Shown: in pieces, positions 8,093 through 14,870 of the stretch | How positions within the stretch are numbered: position 1 is the stretch's first letter | Layout: each line of letters starts with the position of its first letter | From: an uncultured Dorea sp. | GTDB taxonomy: Bacteria; Bacillota; Clostridia; Lachnospirales; Lachnospiraceae | Direction: 5' to 3' | Assembly: GCA_910579925.1 (NCBI GenBank) | Contig: CAJTVY010000046.1 | Span: forward strand, 1 to 29,553 | DNA: 29,553 bases | The notes under the pieces: generated by a model | Seen by the model: the letters and a program-made list of their open reading frames with translations, nothing else | The model's database searches: none | What the model was told of the DNA's origin: nothing | Translations under genes and position numbers: made by a program

Positions 8093-9265
8093 TTAGATTC
8101 TTGCCACGCCTGTTTTTCTGGCGGCCTCGGCGACAGCCGCTGCAACGGTATCCTTGATGCGTGGATCAAAGGGCTGCGGCAAGATGTAATCCGGGTTCAG
8201 TTCCTCTATCGTTACCAGATCTGCGATTGCATGGGCCGCTGCAACTTTCATCTCGTTGTTAATCTCAGAGGCGCGTACGTCCAGGGCGCCTCTGAACAGG
8301 GCTGGGAAACAAAGCACATTATTAACCTGGTTCGGGTAATCAGAACGTCCGGTAGAAACCACCGCTGCTCCTGCGGCCCTGGCTTCTTCTGGAAAAATCT
8401 CTGGGGTAGGGTTCGCACAGGCAAAGATAATGGGATCTTTTGCCATAGTCCTTACCATGTCGGCAGTCAGGGTGTTGGGAGCCGATACTCCGATAAAAAC
8501 ATCTGCGCCCTTGATGACCTCGGCAAGAGATCCTTTTTCATGGTTTCCGTTGGTGATTGCAGCCATCTCCTTTTTGATGTCATTTAAGCCGTCCCGCCCT
8601 TCGTAAATGGCGCCTTGACGGTCTGTCATAATTACGTTTTTTAGTCCCATTGACATAAGAAGCTTAATGATGGCGATTCCGGCAGCTCCGGCGCCGGACG
8701 TGACAATTCTGACTTCATCCAGTTTTTTGCCGACTACTTTCAAAGCGTTGAGAAGTCCTGCCAGAGTAATCACAGCGGTTCCGTGCTGGTCGTCATGAAA
8801 GACAGGAATGTCACAGCATTCTTTCAGCTTATCTTCGATTTCAAAGCAGCGCGGCGCAGAGATGTCTTCCAGATTGATTCCGCCAAAGCTCCCGGCCAGA
8901 AGACTGACGGTTTTTACAATATCATCGACCTCCTTGCTTCGGATGCATAGAGGAATTGCGTCAACATCCCCAAATGCTTTGAACAGGACGCATTTGCCTT
9001 CCATAACAGGCAATCCGGCCTCTGGTCCGATGTCGCCAAGTCCAAGGACTGCGGTGCCGTCGGTGACGACAGCTACGGTATTCCATCTTCTGGTAAGGTC
9101 AAAACTCTTGGCTGGGTTCTTCTGGATTGCCAGGCAGGGTTCGGCTACTCCCGGTGTGTAGGCAAGGCTTAACGCCTCCTTGGAATCTACAGGGGTTCTT
9201 GAAATAACTTCAATTTTCCCTTTCAGATCATAATGCATTTTCAATGATTCTTCTGCATAGTTCAT
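8093..9265 (-). CDS. malic enzyme, short bacterial form, likely NAD-dependent
   Basis: This 390-aa enzyme oxidatively decarboxylates malate to pyruvate and CO2. Catalytic Tyr36 is in AYTPGV and Lys91 in PVMEGK. Metal ligands are Glu133-Asp134 (NLEDI) and Asp159 (HDDQHGT). The nucleotide fold is GAGAAG at 191-196. The acid Asp215 at the end of the next strand (VIMTDRQG) favours NAD over NADP, which is an inference. The length is that of the malic-enzyme-only type without the phosphotransacetylase-like C-terminal half of E. coli MaeB. AGGAGG precedes the ATG at 9265. It is the first gene of a two-gene minus-strand operon with aspA, with a well-formed promoter, and is divergent from a LysR regulator that probably controls it. 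Confidence 0.93.
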   Translation of the reverse strand: MNYAEESLKMHYDLKGKIEVISRTPVDSKEALSLAYTPGVAEPCLAIQKNPAKSFDLTRRWNTVAVVTDGTAVLGLGDIGPEAGLPVMEGKCVLFKAFGDVDAIPLCIRSKEVDDIVKTVSLLAGSFGGINLEDISAPRCFEIEDKLKECCDIPVFHDDQHGTAVITLAGLLNALKVVGKKLDEVRIVTSGAGAAGIAIIKLLMSMGLKNVIMTDRQGAIYEGRDGLNDIKKEMAAITNGNHEKGSLAEVIKGADVFIGVSAPNTLTADMVRTMAKDPIIFACANPTPEIFPEEARAAGAAVVSTGRSDYPNQVNNVLCFPALFRGALDVRASEINNEMKVAAAHAIADLVTIEELNPDYILPQPFDPRIKDTVAAAVAEAARKTGVARI

Positions 9266-9326
9266 GAATCGTCCTCCTGTACGGTTATATTTTAAATGTT
9301 CTGGTTCCTGATTTCAGTATGATTTT

Positions 9327-9355
9327 ATTATAGAAATTTTAAATGTAAAAATCAA
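9327..9355 (-). promoter_or_regulatory. promoter of the malic enzyme-aspA operon
   Basis: On the minus strand, TTGATT (9355-9350), a 17-bp spacer, then a perfect TATAAT (9332-9327). The start is expected near 9320, giving a ~55-nt leader. Confidence 0.8.
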
Positions 9356-9358
9356 ATA

Positions 9359-9383
9359 CTTATAGTTATATATGAAATATAAG
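9359..9383. promoter_or_regulatory. possible LysR-type operator
   Basis: CTTATA (9359-9364) and TATAAG (9378-9383) form a dyad centred about 50 bp upstream of the predicted malic enzyme transcript start, right next to its -35 box. That is where LysR activators usually bind. In such A+T-rich DNA a chance dyad is possible. Confidence 0.35.
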
Positions 9384-9569
9384 AATTTAGTTATATATAG
9401 TTATAATAAGCAGTAAAAATATGGATGATATATAAGTATATAATTATATATATTATGTAGTGATTGATAAAAATTATAATTAGTATTGCATTATCTGGCA
9501 AAGAGGAATATGATATGGTCAGATTTATGACCCCATGCTGCAAGGGTTAATCATTAGTGAGGTAGAAAT

Positions 9570-10511
9570 ATGTTTCATGGAATGAATTATGTGATGGAAG
9601 TATATAAAGAACAAAGTTTTTCGAAAGCGGCCCAGAATCTCTATATTTCTCAGCCGGCTCTTAGCGCTGCGATCAAAAAGATAGAGAAAAAAATCGGCGC
9701 CCCACTTTTTGACAGGAGTGTCAGCCCGATTCGGCTGACAGAGTGCGGTGAAGAATATATACGGATTACGGAGAAGATTCTGGATCTGGAGGATGAATTT
9801 GCTTATCATGTGGGAAATCTTCATGAATTGAAGGCCGGGCATCTGTCGCTGGGGGGAACGTATTTTTTTGCTTCTTTTATCTTTCCGCCTTTTATAGACC
9901 GGTTTCGGCAGAAGTATCCTCATGTGAATCTTGATTTTTATGAAGGCTCAACGATGGAACTGGAGCAGAAGCTGTTTAGCGGGGAACTGGATATTGTCAT
10001 TGATAATTATGATCTGAATCCACAGATCTATCATCGGAAGATTTGTTTTGAAGAGCAGCTTCTTCTGGCAGTTCCGGCATCTTTTGACAGCAACCGCCGG
10101 GCGGCGAATTACCAGCTGACTGCCTCTGATGTAGAGAACGATCTTCATCGGAATCCCCGGTTCCCGGGAGTGCCCCTTCGGAAATTTAAGGATGACCCTT
10201 TTGTGGTACTGCGCGCTCACAATGATACGAGGGAACGGATTGATGCCATCTGTCTGAGAGAGAATATTCAGCCTAATTATATACTAAAGCTTGATCAGGT
10301 GATGACGACGTATCACCTCACGCAGTATGGAATGGGGATTTCGATTGTCAACGATACGCTGATCAAGCATCTGCATACGGATTCTTCGGTGATTTATTAT
10401 AAATTAGATGCTCCGCAGGCGCAGAGAAATGTGTATCTGTATTATAAGAGGAACGCTTATCTGACGCGGGCCATGCAGGAATTTATAAGGATTGCGGCGC
10501 CGGAGGAGTAG
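9570..10511 (+). CDS. LysR-family transcriptional regulator
   Basis: This 313-aa cytoplasmic DNA-binding regulator has its winged helix-turn-helix at residues ~3-60 (SFSKAAQNLYISQPALSAAIKKIEKKIG), which is highly typical. The periplasmic-binding-protein-like effector domain spans ~90-305. AGTGAGG (9556-9562) precedes ATG 9570. It is transcribed divergently from the malic enzyme-aspA operon, the classic arrangement for a LysR protein and its target. Its effector is likely a C4-dicarboxylate or aspartate, but this is an inference from the neighbours only. The effector domain contains an Asn/Arg-rich stretch (about 170-205). No terminator was found right after it. Confidence 0.92.
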   Translation: MFHGMNYVMEVYKEQSFSKAAQNLYISQPALSAAIKKIEKKIGAPLFDRSVSPIRLTECGEEYIRITEKILDLEDEFAYHVGNLHELKAGHLSLGGTYFFASFIFPPFIDRFRQKYPHVNLDFYEGSTMELEQKLFSGELDIVIDNYDLNPQIYHRKICFEEQLLLAVPASFDSNRRAANYQLTASDVENDLHRNPRFPGVPLRKFKDDPFVVLRAHNDTRERIDAICLRENIQPNYILKLDQVMTTYHLTQYGMGISIVNDTLIKHLHTDSSVIYYKLDAPQAQRNVYLYYKRNAYLTRAMQEFIRIAAPEE

Positions 10512-10561
10512 TTTAAATCTTGTCCGCCGAGAGTGTACCTGCCTGATGAAAGAAATCAGAA

Positions 10562-10580
10562 ACAGATGACTTGTATCTGT
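10562..10580. promoter_or_regulatory. dyad overlapping the surface-protein promoter
   Basis: ACAGAT (10562-10567) and ATCTGT (10575-10580) are inverted around 7 bp and cover the -35 box at 10571. This is a plausible repressor site. It has only six pairs, so chance is possible. Confidence 0.35.
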
Positions 10581-10599
10581 AAAAAATGTGAATTATAAT
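10571..10599 (+). promoter_or_regulatory. promoter of the surface-protein gene
   Basis: TTGTAT (10571-10576), a 17-bp spacer, then a perfect TATAAT (10594-10599). The start is expected near 10606, leaving a leader of ~87 nt that contains the hairpin at 10612-10640. Confidence 0.75.
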
Positions 10600-10611
10600 A
10601 CAAATATACGG

Positions 10612-10640
10612 TGTAATATTTTGCAGTCCTGCAGATTACA
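10612..10640 (+). promoter_or_regulatory. hairpin in the 5' leader of the surface-protein gene
   Basis: TGTAAT (10612-10617) pairs with ATTACA (10635-10640), and TGCAG (10622-10626) with CTGCA (10629-10633). A two-base gap between the inner arms strains the tip. It has no U-run, so it is not a terminator. It could protect the mRNA end or be a cruciform site. Confidence 0.35.
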
Positions 10641-10692
10641 GGTTGTAAAGACATAATGTAAGGAAGAGTCAGATTCAAGCGAGGTGCGGGAA

Positions 10693-13104
10693 ATGAAGAG
10701 GAAAAAGAAAAGGAGATGGCTTTCGGCGGTAATGACAGGTGCGGCGGCGAATATATTAGCGATTGCCGTCCAGCCGTCTGTCTGCATGGCGGTAGATTAT
10801 GATACCGGAAAAGCAGTACAGATTGGGAGAGGGGGTATTGAGGATCGAGATTACCTGTATTATGGCAAATTTAAAGGCAATCCTGTGAAATGGCGCGTGC
10901 TGAATAAAAGAAGAACGAATACTGGAGATTCGGGAATGTTCCTTCTATCAGAATATTTGCTGGAACCGATACCGTATACGAAGCAGAGTATAAACGGAGA
11001 CTGGACTGGTCTGAATAAATGGGAGAATAGTTATGCGAAGGTCTGGTGCAGGGATTTTGAACAATCGTCTTTCGAACCGGGAGAGAGGGAAGCTGTTTTG
11101 ACAACTACTGACAGTTATCTGTTGAAAGACGACCGGTTGTTTTTTCCGGATTACTATGAGCTGACGAGAGACTATTATGGATTTTCTGCGAGTAAAGGCG
11201 AGGATATTTCAAGAATGGCTTATTATGAGGGCGGTAATGATCCGAAGCTCTGGTGGATGCGTACAGCGCTGCAGGGCGGCCTTGTAGGTGATGCAAATAT
11301 TGGGATAGTGCTTCCGACGGGGATGCTTAGTGGCACGACAATATGGGACGATTACATATATGCCCGTCCCGCTTTTAATTTCGATCCGGATACGATAAGT
11401 TTTATATCAGGTCCTGACGCCTGTATACCGGACGGCTTATCTGATCCGGTTATATTAGAGGAAGTTCCTGCTTACTGGGGAACTGAGAATAAGGGAGAAT
11501 GGAAACTGACGCTTAGAGACGATAGCCGAAGCGGTTTCCAGGCAAGTGCGGATAATGCCGAAGCTGCATTAAAAGGCTATACAGACTGGAAGGTGGATAT
11601 TTCGTATTCCGGCGCCATACCAGGAGACCAGGAATATGTTTCTGTTATGCTGTGTAATAATAACTGGGAAGGAGTTCTGTACTATGGATACATTGCCCAT
11701 GACAGCAAGAGCGGAACACAGACGGTTCGGCTCCCCAATGGACTTGAGCCGGGAAAGTATACGTTGAAGGTCTTTTCCGAACAGTGGAACGGGAATCGGG
11801 AGACGGGATATGCAAGTGGATTTGTGGATATCCCGCTGGAGGTTCAGAATACCCCGATCCAAAAGCTGATTCAGCCGGACGCTGTTTTTGAGGCGGCAGG
11901 CGACAGTCAGGGAACTCTTTCAGACGTAACCATAGGTATGAAATACAGTGTGGACGGAGGAAATACATGGAAGGAAGTCACAGGAGAGTCCATGGAGATT
12001 GTGGATGTGACAAAGGATCTGGATGTCAGAGTTTACCAGCCGGGAGACGGATTCCGTACATTGGATTCGGATATTCAGACGATTGACGTCATGCAGGCAG
12101 AGAAACCCGAAGGATTAATGGGGATTGCATGTACGATAGAAGCGCAGAACGATGGAATCATTACCGGGGTTAATGATTCCATGGAATACATGCCGTCCTT
12201 GTCCGCCGGGGCTGTTAAGGGGTGGATCCCGGTGAAAGGAAGTGAAATAGAAGGGCTGTCAGCCGGGACTTATTATGTGCGTGTGAAAGCAAACGGCAGG
12301 GCGCTGGCTTCCCCCATACAGGCGGTCACGATAGCGGAATATAGGGAAGAACATGTTTGCGCCGGGGCTGGTGAATGGCACAGCGACGGGACGTATCACT
12401 GGAAACTCTGTATCTGCGGTGCAAAAGTAGAGGAAGGAGTGCATGTCGGCGGTATTGCTTCCTGTACAGAGAAAGCAGAGTGTGAGATTTGTCAAGAGGC
12501 TTATGGTGAAACCGGAGAACACAGTCTGGGGGATTGGATCAAAGAGCGTCCGGCGGATTGCAGCAATGAAGGAACACTTGGACATTATCACTGTAGTTTT
12601 TGCGGTGCGAATTTTGACGAAGAGAAGAGAGCGCTTAATACTGTGATCGTTTCCCGGGATCCGGATCGCCATACAGGGGGTGTCGAGATCAGGGAATTTA
12701 AAGAAGCCAATTGTGCGGAAGAAGGGTATACAGGTGATACTTATTGTTTAGGATGTGGGGAAGAACTGACAAAAGGAAGCGTGATACCGGCAAAGAAGAG
12801 TCATGAGTTTGGAGAGTGGAAGGTGACGGAAGAGGCGACTTTCAGCCAGACAGGAAGGAGAGAGCGGGTGTGTGCCGTGTGCGGATTTGTGGAAAGCGAG
12901 GAGGTTCCGATGGTTTCTGGGAAAGATGACTCGGAGAAAGAACAGGTAAAGACGGAAGAGTCAGGGAGCAGAAAACAAGGCGCACCGAAAACGGGAGATC
13001 TGGTGAGAAAAGACTTCTGGATTGAGCTGCTGTTTCTTAGTGGATTCATTTGTGCGTGGACTGTCTGTTACAGGAAGAGAATAGGATGTAAAGATACCCA
13101 TTAA
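10693..13104 (+). CDS. secreted, sortase-anchored surface protein with Cys-rich repeats
   Basis: The predicted product is an 803-aa exported protein. A very basic N-terminus (MKRKKKRRW) and a hydrophobic stretch with Ala-rich cleavage region (to about residue 33, SVCMAVDY) form the signal peptide. Residues ~40-230 resemble the DUF6273-type domain of clostridial surface proteins (YLYYGKFKGNPVKWRVLN, ending in RPAFNF). Beta-rich domains occupy ~250-550. Three or four Cys-X2-Cys/His repeats follow (~555-735, for example CEICQEAYGETGEHS and CSFCGANF). The C-terminus has APKTGD, a hydrophobic segment and a basic tail, which is an LPXTG-like sorting signal. I chose ATG 10693 because GAGGTG (10681-10686) is well spaced; the GTG at 10684 overlaps it. 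It lies just upstream of the invertible region and ends at its left hairpin. Confidence 0.82.
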   Translation: MKRKKKRRWLSAVMTGAAANILAIAVQPSVCMAVDYDTGKAVQIGRGGIEDRDYLYYGKFKGNPVKWRVLNKRRTNTGDSGMFLLSEYLLEPIPYTKQSINGDWTGLNKWENSYAKVWCRDFEQSSFEPGEREAVLTTTDSYLLKDDRLFFPDYYELTRDYYGFSASKGEDISRMAYYEGGNDPKLWWMRTALQGGLVGDANIGIVLPTGMLSGTTIWDDYIYARPAFNFDPDTISFISGPDACIPDGLSDPVILEEVPAYWGTENKGEWKLTLRDDSRSGFQASADNAEAALKGYTDWKVDISYSGAIPGDQEYVSVMLCNNNWEGVLYYGYIAHDSKSGTQTVRLPNGLEPGKYTLKVFSEQWNGNRETGYASGFVDIPLEVQNTPIQKLIQPDAVFEAAGDSQGTLSDVTIGMKYSVDGGNTWKEVTGESMEIVDVTKDLDVRVYQPGDGFRTLDSDIQTIDVMQAEKPEGLMGIACTIEAQNDGIITGVNDSMEYMPSLSAGAVKGWIPVKGSEIEGLSAGTYYVRVKANGRALASPIQAVTIAEYREEHVCAGAGEWHSDGTYHWKLCICGAKVEEGVHVGGIASCTEKAECEICQEAYGETGEHSLGDWIKERPADCSNEGTLGHYHCSFCGANFDEEKRALNTVIVSRDPDRHTGGVEIREFKEANCAEEGYTGDTYCLGCGEELTKGSVIPAKKSHEFGEWKVTEEATFSQTGRRERVCAVCGFVESEEVPMVSGKDDSEKEQVKTEESGSRKQGAPKTGDLVRKDFWIELLFLSGFICAWTVCYRKRIGCKDTH

Positions 13105-13143
13105 GATTGTGGAATAGGACAGAAAAGTAAAGCGGAGAATTCA

Positions 13144-13183
13144 AAAAATCGCAGAGTAGGTAACTCTGCGATTTTTCTTTTTT
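13144..13183 (+). terminator. terminator of the surface-protein gene, built on the left inverted repeat
   Basis: A 14-bp stem (13144-13157 with 13163-13176) with a 5-nt AGGTA loop is followed by TTTTTCTTTTTT. It also has a T-run on the other strand (13148 to 13143), so it should stop transcription both ways. Its core is the left 22-bp repeat of the predicted invertible segment. Confidence 0.85.
13150..13171 (+). repeat. left inverted repeat (predicted recombination site)
   Basis: This 22-bp site has arms CGCAGAGT and ACTCTGCGA around an asymmetric AGGTA core. It matches the reverse complement of 13347-13368 at 21 of 22 positions. Two facing arms around a short asymmetric core is the layout of tyrosine-recombinase crossover sites. 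Confidence 0.8.
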
Positions 13184-13194
13184 ATAGCATATCT

Positions 13195-13223
13195 ATTATA
13201 ACCATCTCAAATTAAGAAATCAA
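13195..13223 (-). promoter_or_regulatory. promoter inside the invertible segment, pointing away from loaP
   Basis: On the minus strand, TTGATT (13223-13218), exactly 17 bp, then a perfect TATAAT (13200-13195). The start is expected near 13188. As the sequence stands it serves no gene: the surface-protein gene to the left is on the opposite strand. Confidence 0.8.
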
Positions 13224-13346
13224 TACCTAATTTATTTTTGCTAAAGATTTACACAAAATCCAAAAGAATTCTATTGAAATTATCACATTTTTTAGTTTTT
13301 GGATCGAAATATATATATTTTTTGTTAAAAATTCAGATAAAAAATT

Positions 13347-13368
13347 TCGCAGAGTTACCTACTCTACG
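13347..13368 (-). repeat. right inverted repeat (predicted recombination site)
   Basis: This is the reverse-complement copy of 13150-13171 with a TACCT core. The single mismatch (A13366) is in the outer arm, which would not move on inversion. On the plus strand it folds into a hairpin (TTTCG to CGAAA, 13345-13371) that ends right at the loaP ribosome site. Confidence 0.8.
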
Positions 13369-13383
13369 AAAGAGGGGATTGCT

Positions 13384-13884
13384 ATCTGGTACTTATTAGC
13401 CTGCCAGGAGCAGGAAGAAGAAAATGTTTTACTCTTGTGCAAAGAACGATTGTCTCAAAGAGCGCTTCTGGATGCATTCATATTAACTTATGACAGGATG
13501 TGCAGATATAAGGGCGCATGGCATCTGGAGCAGAAACTGTTATTCCCGGCAGCCGTTTTTCTGGAAAGTGAGAATGCACAGACGTTGTCCAGAGAACTGA
13601 TGGAATGCGTTGAACTTGCGAAGGGGAGGAATTGTCTGATTCCGCTGAACCTTGAGGAAGAGGTTTTTCTGAAATCCCTATGCGGGGATGAGCGCCATCT
13701 GAGAATATCCAGGGGAATTATCCGAAAAGGTATTACAAAGATAACGGAAGGCCCTCTGATGGGACTGGAAAACAGAATCTGTAAGATTGACCGGCATAAA
13801 CGGCTGGCGAAAATTGCGACAACTATGCGGCAGAATAACCATTATATTACGGCAGGTCTGGAGATCACGGAGAAAATTCTGTGA
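13384..13884 (+). CDS. loaP: LoaP-type NusG paralogue, transcription antiterminator of the capsule operon
   Basis: This specialised NusG paralogue binds RNA polymerase and suppresses termination across long polysaccharide operons. The N-terminal NGN domain (MWYLLACQEQEE at 1-12; RYKGAWHLEQKLLFPAAVFLE at ~41-61) is followed by the C-terminal KOW domain (EGPLMGLENRICKIDRHKRLAKI, ~121-143), whose 'KIDRHKR' run is typical of LoaP. The frame has no ATG, GTG or TTG between the upstream stop (13228) and TTG 13435, which would cut into the NGN domain and lacks a ribosome site. AGAGGGG (13371-13377) lies 6 nt before ATC 13384, which gives the family-standard start (I/M)WYLL. I therefore propose an AUC start and 166 aa. 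It is the first gene of the operon, directly downstream of the invertible promoter. Confidence 0.85.
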   Translation: MWYLLACQEQEEENVLLLCKERLSQRALLDAFILTYDRMCRYKGAWHLEQKLLFPAAVFLESENAQTLSRELMECVELAKGRNCLIPLNLEEEVFLKSLCGDERHLRISRGIIRKGITKITEGPLMGLENRICKIDRHKRLAKIATTMRQNNHYITAGLEITEKIL

Positions 13885-13954
13885 GCATGGATTGAAAATG
13901 AGAAGGGATCATCAAGATCTATTTTTAAGTAAGAAAGATTGGGAAGTTTGAAGT

Positions 13955-14854
13955 ATGCAGACTCTTAGAAAAGCGTTGACTGTGATAGGCACCATAGCCG
14001 CTGGAATGACGGCGGTTGGTTTAATAAAGAGACCTGGAAGTGTTTATAAAAACAAACCAGAAGAACAGAACCCAATGCAAGGTAAAAAGGTTCGGTTTGT
14101 AGAGGATGATCGTGAGAAAGAAAACGCTGATGGTGTAAGAGGTCATCTTGAGGCTATCGGCGATGCCGATGGGCATAGGGGATTCTACGATAGAGTCGTT
14201 AAGCGGGTTATTGATATAATCTTGTCCTTCTGCGGCTTAGTAATCTTGTCCCCTATATTTCTGATCCTCGGCATAGCCATTGTGATTGACGATCCGGGTC
14301 CGATTTTCTTTGCACAGAAGAGGGTTGGTAAGAATAAGCAGTATTTCAGACTGCACAAATTCAGAAGCATGAAGATGTCCACGCCTCATGATGTGCCTAC
14401 GCACATGCTTGAGAACCCTGAACAGTACATAACGAGAGTGGGAAGATTTCTGAGAAAGAGTTCTCTTGATGAGCTGCCGCAGATTGGAGATATTTTCATT
14501 GGAAATATGAGCATCATTGGCTCTCGTCCCGCCCTATGGAATCAAGATCTGCTGACCGCAGAACGAGATAAGTATGGCGCTAACGATATCAAGCCTGGTC
14601 TGACCGGTTGGGCCCAAATCAATGGACGAGATGAACTTGAGATTCCTGTGAAAGCCAGACTTGATGGAGAGTATCGGGAGAAAGAGTCATTTCTTTTTGA
14701 TACCAAATGCTTTTTTGGCACTATTTTTTCAGTATTAAGATCAGATGGGATTGTTGAAGGCGGCACGGGAGAGATGAAAAAGCATGGTTCAATACTTCCT
14801 GACGATGGGGAAACAGTATACCCGGAAGATGCGTATCAATCCTCGAAAAAATGA
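13955..14854 (+). CDS. undecaprenyl-phosphate sugar phosphotransferase (initiating transferase)
   Basis: This 299-aa membrane enzyme of the bacterial sugar transferase family (WcaJ/PglC-like catalytic domain) loads the first sugar-1-phosphate onto undecaprenyl phosphate to start the repeat unit. After an unusual ~75-residue N-terminal extension comes the membrane helix in KRVIDIILSFCGLVIL (~83-98). It is followed by DPGPIFFAQKRVG (~112-124), LHKFRSMK and the active-site segment FLRKSSLDELPQ, then SIIGSRPAL (~190-198) and GLTGWAQINGRDE. It has one membrane segment, so it is the short form without the four-helix domain of WbaP. The N-terminal hydrophobic stretch at 8-22 may be a second membrane contact. 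The ribosome site is weak (GGAAG). The sugar cannot be read from sequence. Confidence 0.9.
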   Translation: MQTLRKALTVIGTIAAGMTAVGLIKRPGSVYKNKPEEQNPMQGKKVRFVEDDREKENADGVRGHLEAIGDADGHRGFYDRVVKRVIDIILSFCGLVILSPIFLILGIAIVIDDPGPIFFAQKRVGKNKQYFRLHKFRSMKMSTPHDVPTHMLENPEQYITRVGRFLRKSSLDELPQIGDIFIGNMSIIGSRPALWNQDLLTAERDKYGANDIKPGLTGWAQINGRDELEIPVKARLDGEYREKESFLFDTKCFFGTIFSVLRSDGIVEGGTGEMKKHGSILPDDGETVYPEDAYQSSKK

Positions 14855-14870
14855 CAGGGGAGTAAAAACA

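Larger units (their letters stand above)
9266..9569. other. AT-rich divergent control region between malic enzyme and LysR genes
   Basis: This 304-bp region is very A+T-rich. It contains the malic enzyme promoter (9327-9355), a dyad just upstream of it (9359-9383) and repeated TAGTTATATAT motifs (about 9363-9400). The LysR gene's own promoter lies somewhere in 9400-9540, but I could not choose between several poor matches. Confidence 0.6.
13150..13368. mobile_element. predicted invertible promoter segment (OFF orientation)
   Basis: Two 22-bp inverted repeats enclose 175 bp of A+T-rich DNA. Inside is one near-consensus sigma-A promoter at 13195-13223 on the minus strand, facing away from loaP. 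On the plus strand only weak matches exist (a TATATT at 13314-13319 without a -35). If the segment inverts, the promoter would face loaP with a leader of about 54 nt. The right repeat has no U-run on its loaP side, so transcription would continue. In the present orientation the minus transcript meets the left hairpin and its T-run after about 45 nt. No recombinase gene is in the window, so it would have to act from elsewhere. Inversion itself is an inference. Confidence 0.72.

Noticed and set aside
13274..13319. A plus-strand promoter toward loaP (TTGAAA or TATATT elements)
   Set aside because: TTGAAA at 13274 and TATATT at 13314 are 34 bp apart, and neither has a partner at 16-18 bp. It is far weaker than the minus-strand promoter in the same segment.
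13144..13371. Two ordinary terminators that happen to look alike
   Set aside because: The 22-bp near-identity includes the asymmetric loop in opposite orientation, the right copy lacks a plus-strand U-run, and a strong promoter lies between them. An inversion switch explains more, although this simpler reading is not excluded.
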